A stretch of 64,000 bases of DNA from Pseudescherichia sp032055545 (GCA_032055545.1 DAMBQR010000005.1:1-64000), one strand, 5' to 3'. Positions 42,956 to 51,583 are shown, counted from the first letter of the stretch. Notes: generated by a model not told the origin, from the sequence alone. A program made the numbers and translations.

Positions 42956-44176
42956 ATGTTTAAATCTTTTTTCCCCAAGCCGGGGCCGTTTTTGCTCTCG
43001 GCAATCCTGTGGTCGCTGATCGCCGTCATCTTCTGGCAGGCGGGAGGCGGGGAGTGGTTAACCCGCATTTTAGGCGCCGCTAAGGAGACCCCGATAGGCG
43101 CGTCGCGCTTCTGGTCCGGCAGCTACCTGATCTTCTACGCTTATTACGCCCTGTGCGTGGCCGCGTTTGCCCTGTTCTGGTTCACTTACTCCCCGCACCG
43201 CTGGCAGCGCTGGTCGATTCTCGGCACCGCGCTGATTATCTTTGTCACCTGGTTTATGGTCGAGGTGAGCGTGGCGATCAACGCCTGGTACGCGCCGTTT
43301 TACGATCTGATCCAGCGCGCCCTCAGCGCGCCGCATAAGGTGACCATCGGCCAGTTCTATCGGGAAACCGGCGTGTTCCTTGGCATCGCGATGATTGCGG
43401 TTACCGTCGCGGTGTTGAATAACTTCTTCGTTAGCCACTACGTTTTCCGCTGGCGTACGGCGATGAACGAATACTACATGGCCAACTGGCATCGCCTGCG
43501 CCATATTGAGGGCGCGGCCCAGCGTGTGCAGGAGGACACCATGCGATTCTCCTCAACGCTGGAGGATATGGGCGTCAGCCTGCTTAATGCGGTCATGAAG
43601 CTGATCGCCTTCCTGCCAATCCTCGTCGCCCTGTCGCCGCACGTTTCCGAGCTGCCGATAGTTGGCCACGTTCCCTATGGGCTGGTGATCGCCGCCATCC
43701 TCTGGTCGTTGGTGGGTACCGGCCTGCTGGCGGTGGTGGGGATCAAGCTGCCAGGGCTGGAGTTTAAAAACCAGCGCGTCGAAGCAGCCTACCGTAAAGA
43801 GCTGGTCTACGGTGAGGACGATCCGGAGCGCGCCTCGCCGCCCACCGTGCGCGAGCTGTTTGGCGCGGTGCGGCGGAACTACTTCCGTCTCTACTTCCAC
43901 TATATGTACTTCAACATTGCGCGCATCTTTTATCTGCAGATCGACAACGTTTTCGGCCTGTTCCTGCTGTTTCCGTCGATGGTTGCCGGTACGATCACGC
44001 TCGGCCTGATGACCCAGATCACCAACGTTTTTGACCAGGTACGTAGCTCGTTCCAGTACCTGATCAACTCATGGACCACGCTGGTGGAACTGATGTCTAT
44101 CTATAAGCGTTTACGTACCTTTGAGCGTGAACTTGACGGCGAGGATGTCGTACACGCGACCACCTCACTCAGCTAA
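42956..44176 (+). CDS. sbmA: Peptide antibiotic transporter SbmA
   Basis: 406-residue inner-membrane protein, the E. coli length. SbmA works as a proton-driven dimeric importer of microcins B17/J25, bleomycin and proline-rich peptides. It has about seven to eight hydrophobic segments and the conserved blocks SRFWSGSYLIFYAYYAL, WRTAMNEYYMANWHRLR and EGAAQRVQEDTMRF. The stop overlaps the first possible ATG of yaiW, in keeping with an sbmA-yaiW operon. Confidence 0.97.
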   Translation: MFKSFFPKPGPFLLSAILWSLIAVIFWQAGGGEWLTRILGAAKETPIGASRFWSGSYLIFYAYYALCVAAFALFWFTYSPHRWQRWSILGTALIIFVTWFMVEVSVAINAWYAPFYDLIQRALSAPHKVTIGQFYRETGVFLGIAMIAVTVAVLNNFFVSHYVFRWRTAMNEYYMANWHRLRHIEGAAQRVQEDTMRFSSTLEDMGVSLLNAVMKLIAFLPILVALSPHVSELPIVGHVPYGLVIAAILWSLVGTGLLAVVGIKLPGLEFKNQRVEAAYRKELVYGEDDPERASPPTVRELFGAVRRNYFRLYFHYMYFNIARIFYLQIDNVFGLFLLFPSMVAGTITLGLMTQITNVFDQVRSSFQYLINSWTTLVELMSIYKRLRTFERELDGEDVVHATTSLS

Positions 44177-44190
44177 TGACCGGAGCGGCT

Positions 44191-45279
44191 ATGCAAGCAT
44201 CACGCAGTTTAACCCTGCTGGCGGGAGTGATCCTCGTCGGCTGTAGCACCTCGCACCCGCCACCGCTCAAAGAGGGCGAGAAGGCGATCGACGTGGCGAA
44301 GCTGGTGCGGCAGAAGATCCCCGCCAGCGTAAAGGATCGTGACGCCTGGGCGGAGGATCTTGCCACCACTTTCAAAAGCCAGTCCCTTGCGCCGACGCGG
44401 GAGAATGTCTGCTCGGTGCTGGCGGTGGCGCAGCAGGAGTCGAACTATCAGGCCGATCCTGCCGTGCCGGGGCTGAATAAAATCGCCTGGCAGGAGATTG
44501 AGAAGCGCGCCGGGCGGCTGCACATTCCTGCGTTTGTGGTGCGCACTGCGCTGAAGGTCCCTTCGCCTGACGGCAAAAGCTACGCCGAGCGGCTCGATAA
44601 CGTCAAAACCGAGAAGCAGCTGAGCGGGATCTTCGATGATCTGATCAATATCGTTCCGCTGGGGCAGACGCTGTTTGGCTCGCTCAATCCGGTGCATACC
44701 GGCGGACCGATGCAGGTCAGCATCGCTTTTGCCGAGCAGCATACTCGGGGCTACCCGTGGAAGATAGAGGGCACCGTGCGTCAGGAGGTCTTTTCCCGGC
44801 GCGGCGGCCTCTGGTTCGGGACGTACCACCTGCTTAACTACCCGGCCAGCTACAGCGAGCCGCTCTACCGCTTTGCCGACTTCAACGCAGGCTGGTACGC
44901 CAGCCGCAACGCGGCTTTCCAAAGCGCGGTCAGCAAGGCCAGCGGCGTGAAGCTGGCGCTGGACGGGGATGTGATCCTCTACGGCAGCCGCGAGGCGGGC
45001 AGCACCGAGCGGGCGGTACGCAAGCTGGGGCCGAAGCTGGGTCTCAGCGACGCCGAAATTCGTGGCCAGCTGGAGCAGGGCGATCGCCAGGATTTCGAGC
45101 AGACCGAACTCTACAAAGGGGTCTACCGACTGGCGGAGAAGAGGAGTGGGAAGACGCTACCGAAGGCGTTGCTGCCGGGTATTCAGCTGGAGAGCCCGAA
45201 GATCACCCGCAACCTGACAACTGCCTGGTTTGCGAAGCGCGTGGACGATCGTCGGGCGCGTTGTATGCAAGCGAATTAA
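44191..45279 (+). CDS. yaiW: Surface-exposed lipoprotein YaiW
   Basis: DUF1615 lipoprotein linked in E. coli to uptake of the peptide Bac7 together with SbmA. From ATG 44191 it has 362 residues, with a lipobox LVGC at about positions 15-18 and STSHPPP after the Cys. GGAG lies five bases before this ATG; a start at 44176 overlapping the sbmA stop would add five residues and is possible by coupling. Conserved stretches VCSVLAVAQQESNYQADP and GGPMQVSIAFAEQH match K-12. Confidence 0.92.
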   Translation: MQASRSLTLLAGVILVGCSTSHPPPLKEGEKAIDVAKLVRQKIPASVKDRDAWAEDLATTFKSQSLAPTRENVCSVLAVAQQESNYQADPAVPGLNKIAWQEIEKRAGRLHIPAFVVRTALKVPSPDGKSYAERLDNVKTEKQLSGIFDDLINIVPLGQTLFGSLNPVHTGGPMQVSIAFAEQHTRGYPWKIEGTVRQEVFSRRGGLWFGTYHLLNYPASYSEPLYRFADFNAGWYASRNAAFQSAVSKASGVKLALDGDVILYGSREAGSTERAVRKLGPKLGLSDAEIRGQLEQGDRQDFEQTELYKGVYRLAEKRSGKTLPKALLPGIQLESPKITRNLTTAWFAKRVDDRRARCMQAN

Positions 45280-45297
45280 TTTACTTACGGCGTCACG

Positions 45298-45597
45298 TTA
45301 ATAGTGACGCCAGCGCAGCAGCAGGGCGATTACGCCGAGCAGGGCGCTGCCAATGAGAAACGGAACCAGACCAAAGATCGTGCCCACGCCGAGTCCCATA
45401 TCGATGTGCGGCCGATTGCTCTCCTGCATCTGCATAACATTCTCAAACACACCGGGAGCGTGGATCAGCGCATTCAGCAGCTGTGCACCTGCCCAGAAGC
45501 AGAGCAGCACGAATACCGCATACGCGATATTGCCTGGCGTGGAGGCGTCTCGTCTCTTCTCGTTGGCAAAGGGCTTCGACATCATAAATTCTGCCAT
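45298..45597 (-). CDS. yaiY: DUF2755 inner-membrane protein YaiY
   Basis: 99 residues with two transmembrane segments (about 22-45 and 72-95). Matches E. coli YaiY (102 residues), including the core NIAYAVFVLLCFWAGAQLLN and GLGVGTIFGLVPFLIG. Function unknown. It is convergent with yaiW, as in K-12. GGAGGTC lies before the ATG. Confidence 0.9.
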   Translation of the reverse strand: MAEFMMSKPFANEKRRDASTPGNIAYAVFVLLCFWAGAQLLNALIHAPGVFENVMQMQESNRPHIDMGLGVGTIFGLVPFLIGSALLGVIALLLRWRHY

Positions 45598-45852
45598 AGT
45601 GACCTCCGATACGCGTTATTGAGCTGGCAATACACCAGTAATTCAGGTTGATTTTGACAGGTCATAACGATTGTCAATATCAGATTGGTGACAATTTACG
45701 CATTATTATGAGGCTGGTTTAAGGTTTTACATCTCCAGTCACAAAATCATGACTTTTGTTGCGTTTTATTAACGTTTTCGGATTTTCCGCATGCGCCACA
45801 GACTTGCCGTCGGTAATATGCCAGGATGCTGTTTTTCTCTGCCGGAGCTGCT

Positions 45853-46074
45853 ATGAAACTGCCTGCCAAAATTCGCCGTGACTGGCACTATTACGCCTTT
45901 GCTATCGGGCTGATCTTTATTCTTAATGGTGTGGTTGGGCTGCTGGGATTCGAGGCGAAGGGTTGGCAAACCTATGCGGTGGGCCTGGTGACCTGGGTTA
46001 TTAGCTTCTGGCTGGCGGGGTTGATTATTCGCCGCCGTCCCGAGGAGGAGACCGCGGCGGAGTCGCAGGATTAA
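45853..46074 (+). CDS. yaiZ: DUF2754 inner-membrane protein YaiZ
   Basis: 73 residues with two predicted membrane helices (about 13-32 and 42-62). Nearly identical to K-12 YaiZ from MxLPxKIRRDWHYYA to LIIRRR, with a more acidic tail. The start is ATG 45853, with GGAG upstream; an in-frame ATG nine codons earlier is not supported. Function unknown. Its stop overlaps the end of convergent ddlA by four bases. Confidence 0.9.
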   Translation: MKLPAKIRRDWHYYAFAIGLIFILNGVVGLLGFEAKGWQTYAVGLVTWVISFWLAGLIIRRRPEEETAAESQD

Positions 46075-47168
46075 GCCATCGAACTTTTCAGAGCGCTGTC
46101 GGCCTGATGGCGCTCTAATGCCAGATCGATTAGGCGGCTAATCAGATCGGTGTAGCCCAGGCCACTGGCCTGCCACAGCTTGGGATACATGCTGATATTG
46201 GTAAAGCCGGGCAGGGTGTTGATTTCGTTGATCACAATCTCGTTCTCTTCAGTCAGGAAGACGTCAACCCGCGCCATGCCTGCGCATCCCAGCGTCTCGT
46301 AGGCGGCCACGGCGGTCTGTCGAATAGCCTCGTTTACTGCCGGATCGATCGCCGCCGGGATCACCACCCGTGCGCCGTTGTCATCAATGTATTTCGTGTC
46401 GTAGGCATAAAACTCGCTGTTGAGCACGATCTCGCCGCAGGTGCTGGCCTGTGGTTGGTCGTTCCCCAGCACGGCACACTCAATCTCCCGCCCCTTAATA
46501 CCGGTCTCCACCACCACCTTATGGTCGAACGTAAAGGCGAGATCGACAGCGGCATAATACTGCGCCTCGCTGGTGACTTTGCTGACGCCAACCGACGACC
46601 CCTGGTTGGCCGGTTTAACAAACAGCGGCAGGCCCAGCTGCGCCTGCACGTCGGCAAAAGAGAGTCGCTGACGGTTAACGCGGGTGAGGGTGATAAACGG
46701 AGCAACTTTTAGCCCGGCATCACGCAGCAGGCGCTTGGTGACGTCTTTATCCATACAGGCCGCCGAGCCGAGTACGCCGGAACCGACGAACGGCAGATTC
46801 GCCATCCGCAGCATTCCCTGCAGGGAGCCATCTTCACCCAGCGTGCCGTGAACGATAGGGAAGATCACATCTACCGCAGGCAGAGCCGCGCCGCTCTCGG
46901 CATTGATAAGCTGCGCCGTCTCTCTGCCGGGAATATGGGCGACGCTAATCGCGGAGGGGTTAAGCGCGATACGTGCCGGATCGCTGGCGTTCCGTAAATA
47001 GTTAGCCGTGTCGTTGATATGCCACTGCCCCTGCTTATCGATTCCCAGCAGCACCACGTCGAAGCGGCTCTTATCAATGGCATCGACAATGTTTTTTGCC
47101 GACTGGAGCGACACCTCATGCTCCGCCGATTTACCACCAAAGACGATCCCTACCCGCATTTTTGCCAT
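46071..47168 (-). CDS. ddlA: D-alanine--D-alanine ligase A
   Basis: 365-residue ATP-grasp ligase that joins two D-alanines for peptidoglycan synthesis. Family blocks: FGGKSAEHEVSLQSA (about 9-23), IVHGTLGEDGSLQG, FVKPANQGSSVGVSKV and INEINTLPGFT. Start ATG 47168 (MAKMRVGIVFGG) is favoured by alignment with E. coli DdlA; an ATG four codons earlier exists. Single-gene unit. Confidence 0.97.
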   Translation of the reverse strand: MAKMRVGIVFGGKSAEHEVSLQSAKNIVDAIDKSRFDVVLLGIDKQGQWHINDTANYLRNASDPARIALNPSAISVAHIPGRETAQLINAESGAALPAVDVIFPIVHGTLGEDGSLQGMLRMANLPFVGSGVLGSAACMDKDVTKRLLRDAGLKVAPFITLTRVNRQRLSFADVQAQLGLPLFVKPANQGSSVGVSKVTSEAQYYAAVDLAFTFDHKVVVETGIKGREIECAVLGNDQPQASTCGEIVLNSEFYAYDTKYIDDNGARVVIPAAIDPAVNEAIRQTAVAAYETLGCAGMARVDVFLTEENEIVINEINTLPGFTNISMYPKLWQASGLGYTDLISRLIDLALERHQADSALKSSMA

Positions 47169-47274
47169 CACCGCATCCACTCATATCGCTCGAAAAAAGA
47201 TACCTTACCACGTCAAAACGCGTGATTCGCGGCCTTCTGCCATAATGTTTGAGGGCGATGGAAGGGGGGAGCGC

Positions 47275-47958
47275 GTGAGAGGAACAGGAGCGATCGTTTT
47301 TTTGCTTATCGTGGGGGCAGGCGTCGTGGGCTATCGCTACTTGCCTTCGTACTACAATCCGTTTGTACCGCTGCGTCTCGACGATCCACTGGGCCGCATC
47401 ACCCAGTTTAAGCTTAAGCGGCTGACGCCCGAGCAGTGCAATACTCTGTTGGTGGAAGCCAACCAAAAGAGGCTGATTGCTTCCCAGCCGGTTGCCGACA
47501 GTAGCGGTACCTGTCCGCTGACCAACACCGTACGGGTACGGGATTTTGGCCCGGTGAAGCTCAGCAGCAGCTTCCTCGCCTCCTGCCCGCTGGCGCTCAG
47601 CTCGGCGCTCTTTGTGCAGCAGCAGGCCCGGCCGCTGACCGAACGTTATATGTCCAGCGCGCTGGTGCGCATCGATCATCTTGGCAGCTATGCCTGCCGC
47701 AATATTTATCATCGCGCCAACGCCCGGCTAAGCGAGCACGCCACCGCCGACGCGCTGGACATCAGCGGCTTTCGCCTGGCGAACGGGCAGCAGGTGACGG
47801 TGCTGCGGGGCTGGAAGCAGGATAAAACCCAGCCCTGGCTGCGGGCGATGCTCAGTGCAAGCTGTGGCTACTACGGCAACGGCCTGGGCCCGGACTATAA
47901 CGCCGCTCACGCCAACCACTTTCACCTCGGGATGCGTGGGTATGGATTATGCCGCTAA
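47275..47958 (+). CDS. Extensin-like family protein, predicted membrane-anchored
   Basis: 227 residues from GTG 47275, which follows a G-rich ribosome site (AAGGGGGGAG). Another in-frame ATG at 47245 is possible. An N-terminal hydrophobic anchor (about 5-22) is followed by an extensin-like C-terminal domain (PF06904 type). The blocks SEHATADALDISGF (about 160-173) and HANHFHLG (about 214-221) give the His/Asp/His pattern of LAS-type metallopeptidases such as VanY, hinting at a peptidoglycan carboxypeptidase-like fold; activity is not shown. Four to six Cys may form disulphides. It diverges from ddlA. No K-12 gene occupies this position. Confidence 0.8.
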   Translation: MRGTGAIVFLLIVGAGVVGYRYLPSYYNPFVPLRLDDPLGRITQFKLKRLTPEQCNTLLVEANQKRLIASQPVADSSGTCPLTNTVRVRDFGPVKLSSSFLASCPLALSSALFVQQQARPLTERYMSSALVRIDHLGSYACRNIYHRANARLSEHATADALDISGFRLANGQQVTVLRGWKQDKTQPWLRAMLSASCGYYGNGLGPDYNAAHANHFHLGMRGYGLCR

Positions 47959-47967
47959 GTGCCGCTA

Positions 47968-47993
47968 AGCATAGTGCATAGTTATGCTATGCT
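47968..47993. promoter_or_regulatory. Palindrome upstream of the MFS gene
   Basis: AGCATAG (47968-47974) and CTATGCT (47987-47993) form an inverted repeat around a second, inner one, GCATA-GT-TATGC (47976-47987). It lies 33-58 bases before the transporter start and could be an operator of a TetR- or MarR-type regulator. No regulator gene is adjacent. Confidence 0.4.
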
Positions 47994-48025
47994 GGAGCCT
48001 GCTGTTAAAACCTGAATAATTGCAG

Positions 48026-49246
48026 ATGCTTATGGAATCCTGGAAGGTTAATCTTATTTCGGTATGGTTTGGCTGCTTCTTTACCGGCCTTGCGATCAGC
48101 CAGATTTTACCGTTCTTGCCGCTCTATATTGCCGAGATGGGCGTGACCTCGCACGAGGCGCTGTCGATCTGGTCCGGGCTGACCTTTAGCGTGACTTTTT
48201 TAGTGTCGGCCATCGTCTCGCCGATGTGGGGAAGCCTTGCCGACCGCAAGGGACGTAAGCTAATGCTGCTCCGCGCCTCGCTGGGGATGGCCATTGCCAT
48301 TCTGCTGCAGGCCTTTGCCACCAACGTCTGGCAGCTGCTGTTTCTGCGGGCAATCATGGGACTAACCTCCGGCTATATTCCTAACGCCATGGCGCTGGTG
48401 GCCTCACAGGTGCCACGCGAGCGCAGCGGCTGGGCGCTAAGCACGCTCTCCACGGCACAGATCAGCGGCGTGATTGGCGGCCCGCTGCTGGGAGGCTTTC
48501 TCGCCGATCACGTTGGCCTGCGGGCGGTGTTTTTCATCACCGCCACGCTGCTGATGGTCAGCTTTCTGGTGACCCTGTTCCTGATAAAAGAGGGTGGTCG
48601 GCCCAAGGTCAGTAAGGCGCAGCGCCTGACCGGCAAAGCGGTATTTGCCAGCCTGCCCTATCCAAAGCTCATATTGAGCCTGTTTGTGACCACCATGGTG
48701 ATCCAGCTCTGTAACGGCTCCGTGGGGCCGATTCTGGCGCTGTTCGTCCAGTCGCTGGCTCCGGACAGCGGCAATATTGCTTTCCTCAGCGGCATGATTG
48801 CCGCCGTCCCCGGCGTCTCGGCGCTGATGTCCGCTCCGCGCCTCGGCAAGCTCGGCGACCGGATCGGCACGGCGCGGATCCTGATGGCCACGCTAATCTG
48901 CGCGGTAGCGCTCTTTTTCGCCATGTCGTTCGTGACCACGCCGCTGCAGCTCGGTATCTTACGTTTCCTGCTGGGGTTTGCCGATGGCGCAATGCTGCCT
49001 GCGGTGCAGACGCTGCTGCTGAAATACTCCAGCGAGCAGGTGACCGGTCGTATCTTTGGCTATAACCAGTCGTTTATGTATCTGGGCAACGTCGCCGGCC
49101 CGCTGATGGGGGCCAGCATCTCCGCGATGGCCGGTTTCCGCTGGGTATTTATCGCCACTGCTGTGGTGGTGCTGATCAATATCTGGCAGCTGGCTATCGT
49201 GCTCAGGCAGACCCGGCGGGCTGCTGCCAGCGCAGGGCAAAAATAG
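48026..49246 (+). CDS. MFS drug efflux transporter, MdtG-like
   Basis: About 406 residues with twelve predicted membrane segments, DHA1 family. Hallmark A motif GSLADRKGRKLML (about 70-82) and a second GKLGDRIGTARI. The closest named relative I recognise is E. coli MdtG, but mdtG is at another locus in K-12 and identity looks moderate, so this is probably a paralogue. Starts at ATG 48026 or 48032, with no clear ribosome site for either. Substrate unknown. Confidence 0.87.
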   Translation: MLMESWKVNLISVWFGCFFTGLAISQILPFLPLYIAEMGVTSHEALSIWSGLTFSVTFLVSAIVSPMWGSLADRKGRKLMLLRASLGMAIAILLQAFATNVWQLLFLRAIMGLTSGYIPNAMALVASQVPRERSGWALSTLSTAQISGVIGGPLLGGFLADHVGLRAVFFITATLLMVSFLVTLFLIKEGGRPKVSKAQRLTGKAVFASLPYPKLILSLFVTTMVIQLCNGSVGPILALFVQSLAPDSGNIAFLSGMIAAVPGVSALMSAPRLGKLGDRIGTARILMATLICAVALFFAMSFVTTPLQLGILRFLLGFADGAMLPAVQTLLLKYSSEQVTGRIFGYNQSFMYLGNVAGPLMGASISAMAGFRWVFIATAVVVLINIWQLAIVLRQTRRAAASAGQK

Positions 49247-49330
49247 CGGCTAATAATGTTATTTTTACTTTGCGTGCCATGATAAATTTGGGTGAAAACT
49301 TTAAATAATTGTGTATGAGGACAGTACGCG

Positions 49331-49594
49331 ATGAAAAACCTAATTGCAGAGCTGCTGGTTAAGCTGGCGGAAAAAGAAGAAGAATCAAAGGAGTTGGTAG
49401 CCCAAGTCGAGGCGCTGGAGATAGTCGTCACCGCTCTGCTGCGCCAGATGGCACAGCCGGAGCAGCAGGCAGTGATCCAAAGCATTGAAGGGGCGCTGGA
49501 GGCGGTCGGCCCTGACTCGCCGGCGCCTCGCCAGGACACCGAGCTGCTGCAGCAGTACCTTAATAAGCTATTGCACCACCCGCGCTCACGATAA
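49331..49594 (+). CDS. iraP: Anti-adaptor IraP
   Basis: 87 residues. IraP binds RssB and so protects sigma-S from ClpXP, especially in phosphate starvation. The N-terminal helix MKNLIAELLVKLAEKEEESKELVAQVEALE matches E. coli IraP in pattern and is coiled-coil-like; the C-terminus ends LLQQYLNKLLHHPR. In K-12 phoA and psiF come next, but here dgcC follows directly. Start ATG has only a weak ribosome site (AGGACAG). Confidence 0.94.
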   Translation: MKNLIAELLVKLAEKEEESKELVAQVEALEIVVTALLRQMAQPEQQAVIQSIEGALEAVGPDSPAPRQDTELLQQYLNKLLHHPRSR

Positions 49595-49605
49595 GCTTAA
49601 CCCTA

Positions 49606-49635
49606 TCGGGTGAGTGTGATCTTCCTCTCACCCGA
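49606..49635 (+). terminator. Hairpin between iraP and dgcC
   Basis: Nine-base-pair stem TCGGGTGAG/CTCACCCGA with a 12-base loop, 11 bases after the iraP stop. No T tract follows. Terminator or mRNA-stabilising structure. Confidence 0.5.
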
Positions 49636-49702
49636 AATATCATACTTTCTCTCCGCCGCGCCTCTCTATAATTTTGGGAAATGTTTCAGAATATTCCCAA
49701 TA

Positions 49703-50806
49703 ATGATGAATGATAACAATCTTTATTCTAAAACGGCAGTAAACAAGGAGTGGGTTGATACCCCCAGTCAGGACGAGCACTTCCTGTCTGGCCAGCTTTT
49801 TGCGCGGCGGCTTCGATTACCGCGTATTTTTGGCCTTGGATGCCTCTTTTTTCCCTTAGGCGGCGCGATGACCTCCCAGCCCGTGGCCGGAGGCTGGTGG
49901 CTATTTCTCTTAAGCTGGTCTTTTGTCTGGCCACATCTCGCCTGGCAGCTGGCGAACCGCTCAAGCGATCCCCACGCTGCCGAGATCAATAACCTTAAGA
50001 TTGATGCCATCCTGGCGGGGATCTGGATTGGCGTGATGGGAATAAATATCATGCCGTCGGCGGTACTGGTGATGATGGTCAGCCTGATGCTGATGGGGAT
50101 GGGGGGACCGCGACTGTTCGGCATTGGCATCGTCCTGCTGCTGGGGGCGAGCCTGGTGATGCTCCAGCTTACCGGTACGGCGGTAACTTTTACCAGCGCG
50201 CCGCTGGAGTGGTGGCTCTGCCTGCCGTTTATCCTGCTCTATCCGCCGCTGTTTGCATGGGTCAGCTTTCGTACGTTTACCCGGCTTGCGAGGCAGAAGC
50301 AGCGCCTGCGGATCATGAGCACCCGCGACGGCATGACCGGCGTCTACAACCGGCGGCACTGGGAAATTTTACTGCGCAACGAGTTTGAGAGCAGCCGACG
50401 CAACCAGCGAATGGCGACGCTGCTGCTTATTGATGTCGATTACTTCAAGACCATCAACGATACCTATGGTCATGACGTGGGGGATGAGGCGATCATCGCC
50501 ATTAGCCGCCATCTGCAGCTCACCCTGCGCGGGAGCGATATCATCGGGCGCTTTGGCGGCGATGAGTTTGCCGTGATCATGAGCGGCACGCCGGTCGATA
50601 GCGCGCTTGCGGCGATGAGCCGGGTGCACGATACCCTGGCGGAGATCCGTCTACCCTGCGCGCCGCATCTGACGCTGCAAATCAGCGTGGGCCTCGCGCC
50701 GCTTACCCCAGGCACGGAGCACTATCGCGACTGGCTAAAAGCCGCTGATATGGCGCTCTATAAGGCGAAAAAAGGCGGCCGTAACCGCACAGAGGTCGCG
50801 GCCTGA
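49703..50806 (+). CDS. dgcC: Diguanylate cyclase DgcC (AdrA/YaiC)
   Basis: CsgD-dependent cyclase that activates cellulose synthesis in biofilms. From ATG 49703 the product has 367 residues (K-12 371). An N-terminal MASE2 membrane domain (about 35-175, six helices, with SFVWPHLAWQLANRS) is followed by a GGDEF domain with intact FGGDEFAV (about 293) preceded by RGSD, the RxxD inhibitory site. The K-12 upstream start codon is out of frame here: ATG 49681 opens an 11-codon frame that ends across the dgcC start. The ribosome site is poor, so coupling through this mini-frame is possible. Confidence 0.93.
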   Translation: MMNDNNLYSKTAVNKEWVDTPSQDEHFLSGQLFARRLRLPRIFGLGCLFFPLGGAMTSQPVAGGWWLFLLSWSFVWPHLAWQLANRSSDPHAAEINNLKIDAILAGIWIGVMGINIMPSAVLVMMVSLMLMGMGGPRLFGIGIVLLLGASLVMLQLTGTAVTFTSAPLEWWLCLPFILLYPPLFAWVSFRTFTRLARQKQRLRIMSTRDGMTGVYNRRHWEILLRNEFESSRRNQRMATLLLIDVDYFKTINDTYGHDVGDEAIIAISRHLQLTLRGSDIIGRFGGDEFAVIMSGTPVDSALAAMSRVHDTLAEIRLPCAPHLTLQISVGLAPLTPGTEHYRDWLKAADMALYKAKKGGRNRTEVAA

Positions 50807-50974
50807 GGTCCATTAATACCCTTGACTTCAATGATTTCCGACTTAAAATTATACAAGGATGGTAACAGGGGTTCAGTTAATGAATCGCATCCCGCAGCCG
50901 GAAACGGTTCGACCAGCTCGAAGCAATTGCGACCTGCCCCGTTTAATTTCAACCCGTTTCGATTAGACGGCTGA

Positions 50975-50992
50975 GGCCCCCGAAAGGGGGCC
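50975..50992. terminator. Hairpin between dgcC and the unknown gene
   Basis: Seven-base-pair stem GGCCCCC/GGGGGCC with a GAAA tetraloop, between convergent genes. The plus-strand side has only GTTACTT, so it is a likely but not classical terminator. Confidence 0.6.
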
Positions 50993-50997
50993 GTTAC

Positions 50998-51555
50998 TTA
51001 TCTGTTATTCACCTCTTTTGGTCCTCTGCTGCTCTTTGGCCTTTTTGCCGTATCCATAGCGACCTTAAATAAGCTGACCGACTTTGTAGTCACTGGCCGT
51101 TCGAGTGAGCCTGGCCCTGTCCGGGCAAAAAATGCAGAAAGGATATGCATCCGCAATAGTCGATTTTCCTTAAAAAAAGCTACGCAGATTTTATAAGGCT
51201 CAGTCCGATGAGTGGCGCTATTCATCATCTGAATCGTAAAATATTTCTCTGTTGCGGTCTGATATAACCTCAGCGAAGGTAGATTAGGCAGGATATGTCG
51301 CAAATGTTTTGAGGCTTCGTACCTTTCCATACAGACAGTCAGAGACTCGCGTGCATCCGAATATTTCACAGGAATAGTAAAAGGAGTCTCATCTTTTGCA
51401 AAACAGTGAAGGCCGTAGGTAACGACGAATTTAAATTCCTGATTATTACCTTTATATATAATTTCATGGGCATTTAAATGTGTTAGTGAATAGCTCGTAT
51501 TACACCAGGTAAAAGCCTCCCAATTTTGAATAGAATCAATATGGTATTTAGCCAC
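50998..51555 (-). CDS. Unknown protein, possible horizontally acquired gene
   Basis: 185 residues from GTG 51555; ATG two codons earlier directly abuts the GGAGG site and is too close to use it. I recognise no named family. Visible blocks: VVTYGLHCFAKDETPFTIPV (about 45-64), CMERYEASKHLRHIL, EKYFTIQMMNS, and YKICVAFFKENRLLRMHILSAFF (about 121-143); the tail is basic and ends GPKEVNNR. No signal peptide or membrane helix. A hairpin sequesters the ribosome site. It is AT-rich, lies between dgcC and proC where K-12 has no gene, and is therefore probably acquired. Confidence 0.65.
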   Translation of the reverse strand: MAKYHIDSIQNWEAFTWCNTSYSLTHLNAHEIIYKGNNQEFKFVVTYGLHCFAKDETPFTIPVKYSDARESLTVCMERYEASKHLRHILPNLPSLRLYQTATEKYFTIQMMNSATHRTEPYKICVAFFKENRLLRMHILSAFFARTGPGSLERPVTTKSVSLFKVAMDTAKRPKSSRGPKEVNNR

Positions 51556-51560
51556 CGTCA

Positions 51561-51583
51561 TCCTCCAAATTATTATTGGAGGA
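51561..51583 (-). promoter_or_regulatory. Ribosome-site-sequestering hairpin
   Basis: A perfect 8-bp inverted repeat TCCTCCAA/TTGGAGGA with a 7-base loop. On the minus-strand mRNA the 3' arm contains GGAGG, the ribosome site of the unknown gene, six bases before its GTG. The structure would block translation unless opened. Confidence 0.55.

Noticed and set aside
50880..50969. A 29-codon plus-strand frame after dgcC
   Set aside because: It starts at ATG 50880 after a weak GGGGTT and has no resemblance to a known small protein; too short to support.
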